53,860 nucleotides of DNA from Acidimicrobiia bacterium (GTDB lineage: Bacteria > Actinomycetota > Acidimicrobiia > Spongiisociales > Spongiisociaceae), in the NCBI GenBank assembly GCA_011523635.1, contig WTGI01000051.1:1-53860 (forward strand), in the 5' to 3' direction. Every line of letters starts with the position of its first letter. Position 1 is the stretch's first letter. Under the pieces are notes generated by a model, which did no database searches, was not told the origin of the DNA, and saw only the letters and a list, made by a program, of their open reading frames with translations. The translations under genes and the position numbers were made by a program. Positions 24,852-33,011 of the stretch are shown here, piece after piece.

Positions 24852-24880
24852 ATCCTAGAGAACGGCCATCGCGCTGACAA
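24852..24880 (-). promoter_or_regulatory. Putative promoter of the mannitol PTS operon
   Basis: On the minus strand TTGTCA (24880-24875) and TAGGAT (24857-24852) are 17 bases apart. Transcription would begin near 24845, about 28 bases before the EIIC start. A small imperfect palindrome near 24837-24853 around the expected start could be an operator. No regulator gene is adjacent. Confidence 0.5.
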
Positions 24881-24959
24881 ACGTTTCCGACTCGGAGTCA
24901 ACATCGCTACAAGCGCTCCATATTTCGGATGGGTTGGGGTGTCCCCAAACCTTCCCGTA

Positions 24960-25661
24960 TCAGCTGTTAGCGAGTTCCCGGTACGCGGCTGCCACCGATG
25001 TGAAGCTGATGGCCAACGCCGGTGTACCGAGGATCCAAAGAGCGATACTGCCAGCCAGCCCTTGTCCTCCGCCGTTGAGGGTCCCCGTCCAGTAGAGGGC
25101 CGCCATCCCGGGGACGAACAGCATGGCGCAAACGAATACGACTCCGAGGAGCCGGATACGGTTGCCGCTGGTCATCTCCGCGCTTCGTGCCAGGGCCTGG
25201 AACCCGGTCGCCCTTCGTTCCACTATCAGGAACGCGTAAAGGCTATAGATCATCAGCACCATGATGCCGGGCACGATGAAGAACAGGGTTCCCACCGCGA
25301 CGGTCAGGAAGAACACCGCCGAGGACCTCACGAAGCCGTCGCGCACCCACCAGTCTTCCGGCGGCGGCTCGGTCCGGGCGCGAGGCGAGACGGCAGCGAG
25401 AGCAGTCCGGGAGACGGGCCAGGCGGCGTAACCGGCCACTACCAGCGCCAGGATCCAGAGGGCGAGGTTTGTCCAGTAGTTGCCGGTGGCCAGCGAGACC
25501 AGGCGCACGGCCGTGGGTACGGCCATCAGGACCGCTGCGCTGGCCAACAGGGCGCCGCCGCCGGCGCGGAAACCGGCCAGACCACTTCTGAGCACCCTTC
25601 CGACGGGCAGCGGGGGAATGTTGGACGAGCGCACGTTTCCTATCGAGCCGGGGTACCGCAC
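24960..25661 (-). CDS. Multi-pass membrane protein (GPDP-membrane-domain/YciC-like)
   Basis: 233 residues with about five hydrophobic segments. A central FFIVPGIMVLMIYSLYAFLIVERRATGFQALARSAEMTSGN resembles, in pieces, the VPGI and S-x-x-x-T-x-G-N patterns of membrane proteins annotated as glycerophosphoryl-diester-phosphodiesterase membrane domain or UPF0259. Function is unknown. The start is read as GTG at 25661. The heptamer repeat array begins only ten bases upstream of it, which is unusual for a promoter or leader. It lies downstream of hyuB on the same strand and upstream of the mannitol operon. Confidence 0.75.
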   Translation of the reverse strand: MRYPGSIGNVRSSNIPPLPVGRVLRSGLAGFRAGGGALLASAAVLMAVPTAVRLVSLATGNYWTNLALWILALVVAGYAAWPVSRTALAAVSPRARTEPPPEDWWVRDGFVRSSAVFFLTVAVGTLFFIVPGIMVLMIYSLYAFLIVERRATGFQALARSAEMTSGNRIRLLGVVFVCAMLFVPGMAALYWTGTLNGGGQGLAGSIALWILGTPALAISFTSVAAAYRELANS

Positions 25662-25671
25662 CAGGCTAGCC

Positions 25672-25720
25672 GTGGTCAGTGGTCAGTGGTCAGTGGTCAG
25701 TGGTCAGTGGTCAGTGGTCA
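25672..25720. repeat. Seven tandem copies of the heptamer GTGGTCA
   Basis: The 7-base unit is repeated exactly seven times (49 bases) and then breaks into GTAAAC. It lies between hyuB (ends at 25752, minus) and the start of the membrane-protein gene (25661, minus). On the minus strand the unit reads TGACCAC and gives TGA stops in every frame, so it is not coding. Short heptameric arrays of this type are prone to slipped-strand copy changes. Confidence 0.95.
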
Positions 25721-25751
25721 GTAAACAACGAATAGTATAGATTACTAGCAA

Positions 25752-27461
25752 CTAGAAACGCTTCCCGACCGGAGTGGCGGTCCCGTCTGCCGCCACCCTC
25801 ACGCCGTAGACCTTCTCGGCCTGCTCCCTTGACACGTACCCGTCGAGGACGTCCTCCCGCACCAGTTCGATGGGTCGATCGAGGGGGTTCCCCCAGCCTC
25901 CCCCACCCGCCGAGAAGTTGCGGAACCGGTCACCGGGCTGCATGGTGAACCTCTCCATCCGCGCCCGGTGGGCACGGTCGGTGTCGGGCCATACGATCAT
26001 GGCGTTGGTCTCCGGCTCGTGCCCGCCCCGCAGCGCCCAGGGCTTGGTCTTGGTCTTCTTCTTCATCGACAGCATCTCTCCGGTGGCCAGGAACCTCACC
26101 TCGCGGCAGATGCCCAGACCTCCCCGCCACTTGCCTGCGCCAGCCGAGTCCTGGCGCAGTTCGAGGCGCTCGTGGAAGATGGGCGACTTGTGCTCAAGAA
26201 CCTCCATCGAGGTGTTCCGCACCGCCGTGGTGGAGGGATGCTGCAGGGCGGTGGCCCCGTCGTAATCGGGCGTGGCGCCCCAGCCGATCCCCTCGTTGTT
26301 GCTGACCGCGTACATCTCCCCGGTCTCGGGATGGGTTCCCACCGCCATGAAGCCCGGCTCGTCCGAGCCTGAGGAGGCGTTGATCTCGTCCATCCCCTGC
26401 GCCAGGGCCTTGTTGATCAGTTCGAAGGCCGCCATTCCTGTCCAGAGCGTGAAGGTGGCCGACGGGTAAACGGCATGGAAGAGGTTCCCGGGCGGGCAGG
26501 CGACGGTCAAGGGTTCGAAGTGGCCGTGGTTGGCGGGGGTGTCGGGCGTGGTGAGGGACTTGAACACCGACTTGGCCAGGCTCGAGGTCTTGCCGAACGG
26601 CATGTTCACCGGCCCCGGGACCGCGTCGTCGGAGTCGCCGTAGTCGACGATGAACCGCTCACCATCGATGGTGACCGTCACCGCCATCCGGATGAGGTCG
26701 TGGGAGATGCCGTCGTCGTCCAGCCAGTCATGGGCCGACCACTGCCCGTCGGGCATGGCCCGCACCGCTTCGGCGGCGGTCTGCGCGCCGTGCTCGATGA
26801 TGCGGTCGATCGCCGCGTCGACGTTTGCCAGGCCGAACTTCTCCCAGATCTGGTGCAGGCGGCGCTCTCCCACCCTGATGGCGGAGATCTGGGCATGGAA
26901 GTCCCCGATGATGGTCTCGGGCATCCGGGAGTTGTACCGCAGGATGGCCATGATCTGCTCATTGATCTCTCCGCGGCGGATCAGCTTCACGCCAGGCATG
27001 ATCAGGCCCTCCTGGTGCATGGAGGTGGAGTCGAGGACGTAGCCGGGATCCTTGGCGCCCAGGTCCATCCAGTGAGCTCGCACCGCCAGGTATGCGTCGG
27101 GAAGGTCGCTTCCCTCGCAGAAGACCGGGGCGAAGAGCATGGCGTCGGACACGTGGGCCCCGCTCCAGTAGGGGTAGTTGATCATCACCACGTCGCCGGG
27201 GTGGAGGTTCTCGACCCCTACCTTCTCCACGCCCTTGTGGATGGCGTAGTCGTTGGCGCCCAGGAAGGTGAGTATCCCCGTCGACTCGGAGATCAGACGG
27301 CGGTGGCGGTCGTACATGGAGATGCCGAAGTCCAGGACCTCGTAGATCACCGGGTTGAAGGCGGTCCGAACCAGGGTGCGCCGCATCTGCTCGGAGGTGG
27401 AGTTCAGGTAGTGGCGGATCACCTCCACGGTGGCGCCGTCTAGGGCCGCTCCGTTACTCAT
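25752..27461 (-). CDS. hyuB: Hydantoinase B/oxoprolinase family protein
   Basis: 569 residues of the HyuB family. Recognisable segments are the N-terminal EVIRHYLNSTSEQMRRTL, the metal-region-like GDVVMINYPYWSGAHVSD, and GGGGWGNPLDRP near the C-terminus, which is typical of the family. With HyuA it forms an ATP-dependent hydrolase acting on hydantoins, 5-oxoproline or N-methylhydantoin, or a carboxylase of acetophenone/acetone type. Substrate is not readable. Its ATG overlaps the hyuA stop (ATGA). Confidence 0.93.
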   Translation of the reverse strand: MSNGAALDGATVEVIRHYLNSTSEQMRRTLVRTAFNPVIYEVLDFGISMYDRHRRLISESTGILTFLGANDYAIHKGVEKVGVENLHPGDVVMINYPYWSGAHVSDAMLFAPVFCEGSDLPDAYLAVRAHWMDLGAKDPGYVLDSTSMHQEGLIMPGVKLIRRGEINEQIMAILRYNSRMPETIIGDFHAQISAIRVGERRLHQIWEKFGLANVDAAIDRIIEHGAQTAAEAVRAMPDGQWSAHDWLDDDGISHDLIRMAVTVTIDGERFIVDYGDSDDAVPGPVNMPFGKTSSLAKSVFKSLTTPDTPANHGHFEPLTVACPPGNLFHAVYPSATFTLWTGMAAFELINKALAQGMDEINASSGSDEPGFMAVGTHPETGEMYAVSNNEGIGWGATPDYDGATALQHPSTTAVRNTSMEVLEHKSPIFHERLELRQDSAGAGKWRGGLGICREVRFLATGEMLSMKKKTKTKPWALRGGHEPETNAMIVWPDTDRAHRARMERFTMQPGDRFRNFSAGGGGWGNPLDRPIELVREDVLDGYVSREQAEKVYGVRVAADGTATPVGKRF

Positions 27462-29518
27462 CGGACCGCGCTGTTCTGTAGACGGACCACTAAGTTGCCG
27501 GAGCCGTCGGGGACCGCGGTCTGGTCGCCGTGGATGACCGTGACCGAGGTGGGCTCGCGGATGATGGCCGGACCACCGATCTCCACGCCCGCCTCCAGCA
27601 GGCTCCGCTCGTAGATGGGGAACGGGCGGCTCAGCCGGGTGGCGAAGTCGAAGGCGTGACGCTCCCCGACCCGGCTCTCCACGCCATCCGTCTGCGCGTC
27701 CTGGCTCCCACCGAGGAGAGCGGACGGCTTCTCCAGGCGACCGATCGCCCTGACCCGGGCGGTGAGGATCTGGACTTCCTCCGTCAGGCTGTGCCCGTAG
27801 CGCTCAACGTGGCGGCGATGGAACCGGTCGACCACAGAGTCCGTGTCGTCTGCCTCCCGCAGCTCGACCGACAGGGTGTGCTCCTGGCCGTTGTAGCGCA
27901 GGTCGAGGCGTCGCAGCAGCACCCGGTTTACGGGGGGCACCGATTGGGCGGCGAGCACCTGGTCGGCCTCGCTCTCGAGTTGCGCGAACACCCCTTCGAT
28001 CTGGGCGAGGGCCGCGTCGTCGAGCATCGTGAGCACCGTCTGGCCCAGGTCGTACTCCAGGTCCGACATGAGCATCCCCCACGCGGAGAACACGGCCGGC
28101 GCGGCCGGGACCACCACCTCGGGCAGGTCCATCTCCCTGGCCAGCAGCGGCGCCAGCATCGGTCCCGCCCCGCCGAAGGCAACCAACGAGAACTCCCTGG
28201 GGTCGAGACCTCTCTCCACCGTGATCTCCCGGATGGCGCCCACGGTGCGGGCCAGCAGCACGTCGAAGACCGAGGCGGCGGCCCGCTCGGTGGACATGCC
28301 GAGCGGCTCGGCCAGCTTCTCGGTCACGCCCCGGACCGCGGCGGCCTCGTCGAGGCTCATCTCGCCTCCCAGGAACTCGTCGGCCGCCAGGTATCCCAGG
28401 CAGAGGGAGGCGTCGGTCACGGTCGGCTCGGTGTTACCCCGGCCGTAGCAGATCGGTCCGGGGACCGCGCCGGCGCTCCGGGGGCCGACTCTCAGGAGCC
28501 CCTTGTCCATCCAGGCGATCGACCCGCCCCCGGCCCCGATGGTGCGGATGTCGAACACCGGGATCCGGATCGGCAGGCTCTCGATCTCGGCTTCGTAGAC
28601 CTCGGTGGGCGCTCCGTCGACGATTACGCAGGCGTCGAGGCTGGTTCCCCCCACGTCGAAGGAGATGAGCGACGAGCGGCCGGTGGCCTCCCCCAGGCTG
28701 ATCGTCCCGGCGATGCCGCCCGCCGGGCCGGAGAAGACGGTCAGGAGCGGCGACACCCGGGCGACTTCCGAGGTCATCGCTCCGCCCGCCGAACGCATGA
28801 TCAGGAAGGAGCCGTCGAACCCTCCCTCACGGAGCCGGTCCTCGAGGTCGGTGAGGTACCTGCCCAGGATGGGACGGATGTAGGCGTCGGTCACCGCGGT
28901 GGAGGTCCGCTCGTACTCTCGGTACTCCCTCACCAGGTCGACCGAGACTGAGACCGACAGGTCCGGGAAGGCCTTGGTCAGGATGCTCTTGGCCGCCTTC
29001 TCGTGCTCGCTGTTGGCGTACGAGTGCAGGAAGCAGACCGCCACCGACTCCACGCCCCACTCTGACAGGAGCCGGCCCGCCTCGATCACCGCATCGTGGT
29101 CGAGTTCCTCCACCACCTTGCCGCGGTGGTCGATTCGCCCCGGAACGCCCACCGTGTGGCGGCGCTTGACCAGCAACTCCGGCCGCCGGTAGCGGAAGTC
29201 GTACATGGAGCCTCGGGGCAGGTCGCCCCGGGCGATCTCGAAGATGTCCCGGAACCCGGCGTTGGTGATGATGCCGGTCACCGAGCCCCTGCGCTCCAGG
29301 ATGGCGTTGAGCCCCAGCGTGGTGCCGTGGGTGTACACCGAGGCCTCCTCGAGTGAGGCGCCGGTGGCTCTGGTGGCGGTGATCACGCCGTCCGCAGGAG
29401 CGGCGGGGGTGGTGGGGGATTTCCGCACCGTGATCTTCCCGCTCTGCTCGTCGTAGGCGATGGCGTCGACGAAGGTCCCGCCGATGTCTACGGCCAGGCG
29501 GTATCTGCGTTCGGTCAT
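27458..29518 (-). CDS. hyuA: Hydantoinase A/oxoprolinase family protein
   Basis: 686 residues. The N-terminal ASKHA-type nucleotide-binding motif is VDIGGTFVDAIAYDE, with a second phosphate loop in SFDVGGTSLDACVI and the adenosine motif GAGGGSIAWMDKG. ATP hydrolysis by this subunit drives ring opening or carboxylation with HyuB. The ATG at 29518 begins the family N-terminus; a TTG two codons earlier is possible. It lies 27 bases after an amidohydrolase gene and overlaps hyuB, forming a three-gene minus-strand unit for a cyclic amide or related substrate. Confidence 0.93.
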   Translation of the reverse strand: MTERRYRLAVDIGGTFVDAIAYDEQSGKITVRKSPTTPAAPADGVITATRATGASLEEASVYTHGTTLGLNAILERRGSVTGIITNAGFRDIFEIARGDLPRGSMYDFRYRRPELLVKRRHTVGVPGRIDHRGKVVEELDHDAVIEAGRLLSEWGVESVAVCFLHSYANSEHEKAAKSILTKAFPDLSVSVSVDLVREYREYERTSTAVTDAYIRPILGRYLTDLEDRLREGGFDGSFLIMRSAGGAMTSEVARVSPLLTVFSGPAGGIAGTISLGEATGRSSLISFDVGGTSLDACVIVDGAPTEVYEAEIESLPIRIPVFDIRTIGAGGGSIAWMDKGLLRVGPRSAGAVPGPICYGRGNTEPTVTDASLCLGYLAADEFLGGEMSLDEAAAVRGVTEKLAEPLGMSTERAAASVFDVLLARTVGAIREITVERGLDPREFSLVAFGGAGPMLAPLLAREMDLPEVVVPAAPAVFSAWGMLMSDLEYDLGQTVLTMLDDAALAQIEGVFAQLESEADQVLAAQSVPPVNRVLLRRLDLRYNGQEHTLSVELREADDTDSVVDRFHRRHVERYGHSLTEEVQILTARVRAIGRLEKPSALLGGSQDAQTDGVESRVGERHAFDFATRLSRPFPIYERSLLEAGVEIGGPAIIREPTSVTVIHGDQTAVPDGSGNLVVRLQNSAVR

Positions 29519-29545
29519 GCTCAACTTCGAGAGGAGGCGTTGCGG

Positions 29546-30727
29546 TCAGGCGCCCGGCCGGTCGTCGCGCACCACGCGCCCGGACTGCATGACGAAGGAG
29601 ATGTCTCGCATCGCTGCCACGTCGGCCAGCGGGTTTTCTTCAACGGCGACCAGGTCGGCGACCTTACCCTCCTCAACAGTACCGATTTCCGACTCCATTC
29701 CCAAGAGGCGGGCGGCGTTGGACGTGGCGCCGGCAAGGGCCAGTTGCGGGCTCAGCCCGGCGCCCTCCATGAGCCCCATCTCATGCACAGTCACAGACGT
29801 GTCGTCGATGGGGTCGCCCGGCGGGTAGTCGGTTCCATTGACCATCGTCACCCCCGCGGCCACGGCGCGGCGGATACTGGCCAGGTGGGAGGGGTGTACC
29901 TCGAGAGACTTCTCGATCTGGAATTCCTCGAACCCCCTCCAGCGCATCCACTCCTGCGAACTGGTCACGCACAGGGTGGGGGTGAGGAACACGCCCTCCG
30001 CCGCCATCCGGCCGGCCGTCTCCTCGTCCAGGTCGTAGGCGTGCTCGAAGGAGCGGATACCGGCGTCGAGCCCCCAGTTGATGGCGAGGGACGAGGCGGC
30101 GTGGGCCACCACGTAGGTGTCGCGCTCGGCCGCGGCGTCGACAGTGGCCCGCATCTCGGCCTCGGTCATCTCCGGCTCATCGAATGTCTCGCCCAGGTTG
30201 GCGATACCGCCGGTAATGAACAGCTTGATGTGGGCACAGCCGGCGTCCAACTCGGCCAGGGCCGCCTCCCGGAAGGCGTCCGGTCCTTCGGCGAACACGC
30301 TGCCGACGCCTTCCCCATGTCCGCCCGGCGCACCGAGCGCCCGGCCGGCGCCGACGATCCTCGGCACGTCAGCCCATCCCGCCCGGGCCGCTTCGGCGAG
30401 CAGCAGGTCGGCCCGGTTCAGCTCATGGACGCAGCGGATGGTGGTGACGCCCGCCCGGAGCGCATCCTGCGCCCGCCCGTAGGCCCGGAGCACGGTGAGG
30501 CCCGGGTTCTCGTTCTCGTCGGTGGCCGAGAACGGGTACACGACCGACAGGTGGGTGTGAACGGAGATCAGTCCCGGAACGAGGTAGCGCCCGCCGAGGC
30601 TCATCCGCTCTCCGGCGCCCGGCTGTCGGCTGATGGCACCGATCCTCCCATCCGATACCTCGACGCTGACCCCGTCCTGTATCTCGCCGGTGACGACATC
30701 AACCACCCGCGCATCGGTCAACCACAT
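29546..30727 (-). CDS. Metal-dependent amidohydrolase upstream of hyuAB
   Basis: 393 residues. The first metal motif is HTHL in LISVHTHLSV, a candidate bridging lysine is in AHIKLFITGG, histidines follow in VVAHAASS and RSFEHAYDL, and the catalytic aspartate is in VNGTDYPPGD. The start is the ATG at 30727, where AGGAGG lies six bases upstream; the longer frame to 30802 crosses this ribosome-binding site and was rejected. It is only distantly similar to the amidohydrolase at 10500. Location suggests it acts before or after HyuAB on an imide or lactam. Confidence 0.9.
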   Translation of the reverse strand: MWLTDARVVDVVTGEIQDGVSVEVSDGRIGAISRQPGAGERMSLGGRYLVPGLISVHTHLSVVYPFSATDENENPGLTVLRAYGRAQDALRAGVTTIRCVHELNRADLLLAEAARAGWADVPRIVGAGRALGAPGGHGEGVGSVFAEGPDAFREAALAELDAGCAHIKLFITGGIANLGETFDEPEMTEAEMRATVDAAAERDTYVVAHAASSLAINWGLDAGIRSFEHAYDLDEETAGRMAAEGVFLTPTLCVTSSQEWMRWRGFEEFQIEKSLEVHPSHLASIRRAVAAGVTMVNGTDYPPGDPIDDTSVTVHEMGLMEGAGLSPQLALAGATSNAARLLGMESEIGTVEEGKVADLVAVEENPLADVAAMRDISFVMQSGRVVRDDRPGA

Positions 30728-30896
30728 CTTCGGCCTCCTGTTCTGCTCCTCCTGCAACGGTACGCGCGCCCCAGCGAGTCCGGAGCCACCCCGACGGGCC
30801 ACCCGGTCACTTCCTCATTCGTTCCCGAGGAGAACTGTGGCTTGATCGAGGAACGGTAGTGCTAGCGGCACGAGCAGCCGGGTAGCGTCGGGCTCG

Positions 30897-31967
30897 ATGC
30901 GGGTGCTGCTCATCACCAACGACTATCCACCCCGGCCGGGTGGGATCCAGCAGTACCTGTCCAACCTGGTAAGGCACTCCTCGGCCTGTATCCGGGTGCT
31001 GGCCCCGGCTCACGCAGAGTCGCCCGAAGAACCCCATGTGGTCCGGTCCGGCTGGAAGTTCATGTGGCCCACCTCTCGGGTCCGGGAATGGATCGGCCGG
31101 AGGATCGGGGAGTTCGAGCCTGATGTACTGCTCTTCGGCGCGCCCCATCCGCTCGCCCAGCTCGGTCCTCGTCTCAGCCGGACGTTCGGGCTTCCCTACG
31201 TTGTGATGGCACACGGTGCGGAGGTGACCCTGCCGGGAGCTGTACCCGGTCTCCGCCACCTCTTGGGCCGGACCTTTCGCCGGGCCGCCGTGGTCTTCGC
31301 GGTCTCCCGGTACACGGCGCGCCGGGTGGAGCGGATGGGTGCAGCCCGGACCACGGTGCTGGGGGCGGGGGTGGATCTGGACATCTTCCGTCCGAGGGCA
31401 CCCACATCGGGCCGTGACCGGCCCGTGATCGGGTGCATATCGCGCCTGGTGCCTCGCAAGGGCCATCTGCGGGTGCTGGCGGCGGCCGAGCGGCTCAGCG
31501 CTGCCGGTACACCCGTGTCGGTGCTTCTGGCCGGGCAGGGACGGCTCGAAGGCCGGATCCGCAACCGTGCCGCCCGGGCCACGGTTCCCGTAGAGGTCGT
31601 GACCGATGCCGCCTGGGACGAGCTTCCCGGTCTCTACCGGTCGTGCGACGTGTTCGTTATGCCGGCCCGATCGCGGTGGCTCGGCCTGGAGGTCGAAGGC
31701 CTGGGCATCGTCTACCTGGAGGCCTCCGCCTCCGGGCTCCCGGTGATCGCGGGCAGGTCGGGCGGTGCTCCCGAGACGGTGGTGCCGGGCGTGACCGGTT
31801 ACGCGGCCGTCACCACCGGCCAGATCGTCGAGGCGGTCGGATTGGCCCTCGAACGGCGTCCGGAGATGGGGGCGGCGGCCCGCGCCCGCGCCGAGCGGCA
31901 TTTCTCGTGGGAATCGGTGGCCGGGCGTCTCGACTCCGCCCTACGCCAGGCAATGGAAGGTCCCTGA
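30897..31967 (+). CDS. GT4 glycosyltransferase, PimB-like
   Basis: 356 residues. The opening LLITNDYPPRPGGIQQYL is nearly that of actinobacterial PimB' mannosyltransferases, which add the second mannose to phosphatidylinositol monomannoside using GDP-mannose. The donor-site E-x7-E is in EGLGIVYLEASASGLPVIAG and a GISRLVPRKGH-like strand (CISRLVPRKGH) precedes it. A cytoplasmic-face membrane-associated enzyme is expected. Other lipid or polysaccharide mannosylations are possible. The ATG at 30897 matches the family N-terminus. It is divergent from the amidohydrolase. Confidence 0.87.
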   Translation: MRVLLITNDYPPRPGGIQQYLSNLVRHSSACIRVLAPAHAESPEEPHVVRSGWKFMWPTSRVREWIGRRIGEFEPDVLLFGAPHPLAQLGPRLSRTFGLPYVVMAHGAEVTLPGAVPGLRHLLGRTFRRAAVVFAVSRYTARRVERMGAARTTVLGAGVDLDIFRPRAPTSGRDRPVIGCISRLVPRKGHLRVLAAAERLSAAGTPVSVLLAGQGRLEGRIRNRAARATVPVEVVTDAAWDELPGLYRSCDVFVMPARSRWLGLEVEGLGIVYLEASASGLPVIAGRSGGAPETVVPGVTGYAAVTTGQIVEAVGLALERRPEMGAAARARAERHFSWESVAGRLDSALRQAMEGP

Positions 31968-32045
31968 TCCAGGCACATACCGCGCCCGGATGGGACCGTT
32001 GACTACCGTCTGTCACCAACCGTAAGGCAGGGGAGGGAAGTATCG

Positions 32046-33011
32046 ATGCGGGCCATAGTGATGTCCGAACTGGGCGGTCCCGAGGTACTGGAGTTGGAGG
32101 AGATCGACGACCCGGTACCAGGCCCGAAGGACGCTGTGGTCGAGGTGGCTGCGGCCGGGCTGAACTTCATTGACACCTATCACCGCAGCGGGCTCTATCC
32201 CGTCGAGCTTCCCTTCACACCCGGTCTCGAAGCCGCCGGTACGGTCACCGCGGTCGGCCGGGACGTCACCGAGGTGGCGGTGGGTGACCGGGTGGCGTGG
32301 GGAACCGTGGCGGGTGCGTACGCGGAACGAGCCAGGGTGCCCGCCGGCCAACTGGTTCCGGTTCCCGAGGGCGTGTCTCCGGACCAAGCCGCGGCGCTGA
32401 TGATCCAGGGTCTTACCGCCCACTACCTGGCGGTCGATACCTACCCCCTCGAGCCAGGATCGGCCTGCCTCATCCATGCCGGCGCAGGCGGGGTCGGGCT
32501 GCTGCTCACCCAGATCGCCAAGCGGCTGGGCGCCACGGTCTACACGACGGTGGGAACCGAGGCCAAGGCCGAACTATCCAGGGCGGCCGGCGCCGACCAT
32601 GTGATCGTGTACACGCAGGAGGACTTCGCGCAACGGGTGGAGGAGATAGGCGGCGCCAGGCCGCTCGATGTCGTCTACGACGGCGTCGGGAAGGCGACGG
32701 TCCCGGCAGGGCTGGGCCTGCTCCGTCCGTTCGGGCTGATGGTCGCGTTCGGCAACGCCTCGGGCGCGGTGGATCCCATCGATCCGCTCGATCTCACCGC
32801 CAACGGTTCGATCTTCTTCACCAGGCCGACCTTGTTCCATCATGTCGCCACACGCCGGGCTCTGCTGTCCCGGAGCCAGGACCTGTTCGACTGGGTGGCC
32901 GGCGGGATGGACGTCCGGATCGGGGCACGGTACCCGCTCGCGTCGGCCGCCGACGCCCACCGCGCACTCGAAGGGCGCGCCACCACCGGCAAGGTGCTCA
33001 TCGAGCCATGA
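32046..33011 (+). CDS. Zinc-independent quinone oxidoreductase (MDR family)
   Basis: 321 residues of the NADPH:quinone reductase type. It shows AAGLNFIDTYHRSGLYP near residue 37, ALMIQGLTAHYL, and the NADPH site HAGAGGVGLLLTQIAKRLGA. No catalytic or structural zinc cysteines are present. It would reduce quinones or enones with NADPH. GGGAGGGAAG lies upstream of the ATG at 32046. Its stop overlaps the start of the deacetylase gene (ATGA). Confidence 0.93.
   Translation: MRAIVMSELGGPEVLELEEIDDPVPGPKDAVVEVAAAGLNFIDTYHRSGLYPVELPFTPGLEAAGTVTAVGRDVTEVAVGDRVAWGTVAGAYAERARVPAGQLVPVPEGVSPDQAAALMIQGLTAHYLAVDTYPLEPGSACLIHAGAGGVGLLLTQIAKRLGATVYTTVGTEAKAELSRAAGADHVIVYTQEDFAQRVEEIGGARPLDVVYDGVGKATVPAGLGLLRPFGLMVAFGNASGAVDPIDPLDLTANGSIFFTRPTLFHHVATRRALLSRSQDLFDWVAGGMDVRIGARYPLASAADAHRALEGRATTGKVLIEP

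Noticed and set aside
25672-25720. Heptamer array as a CRISPR or coding phase-variation tract
   Set aside because: Repeats are contiguous without spacers, and stops occur in all frames through the array.
27530-28951. 473-codon plus-strand frame opposite hyuA
   Set aside because: HyuA motifs are on the other strand; this frame has no family features and mirrors the codon structure of hyuA.
30728-30802. 25-residue N-terminal extension of the amidohydrolase before hyuA
   Set aside because: It crosses an AGGAGG placed six bases ahead of the ATG at 30727, and its residues do not resemble the family.
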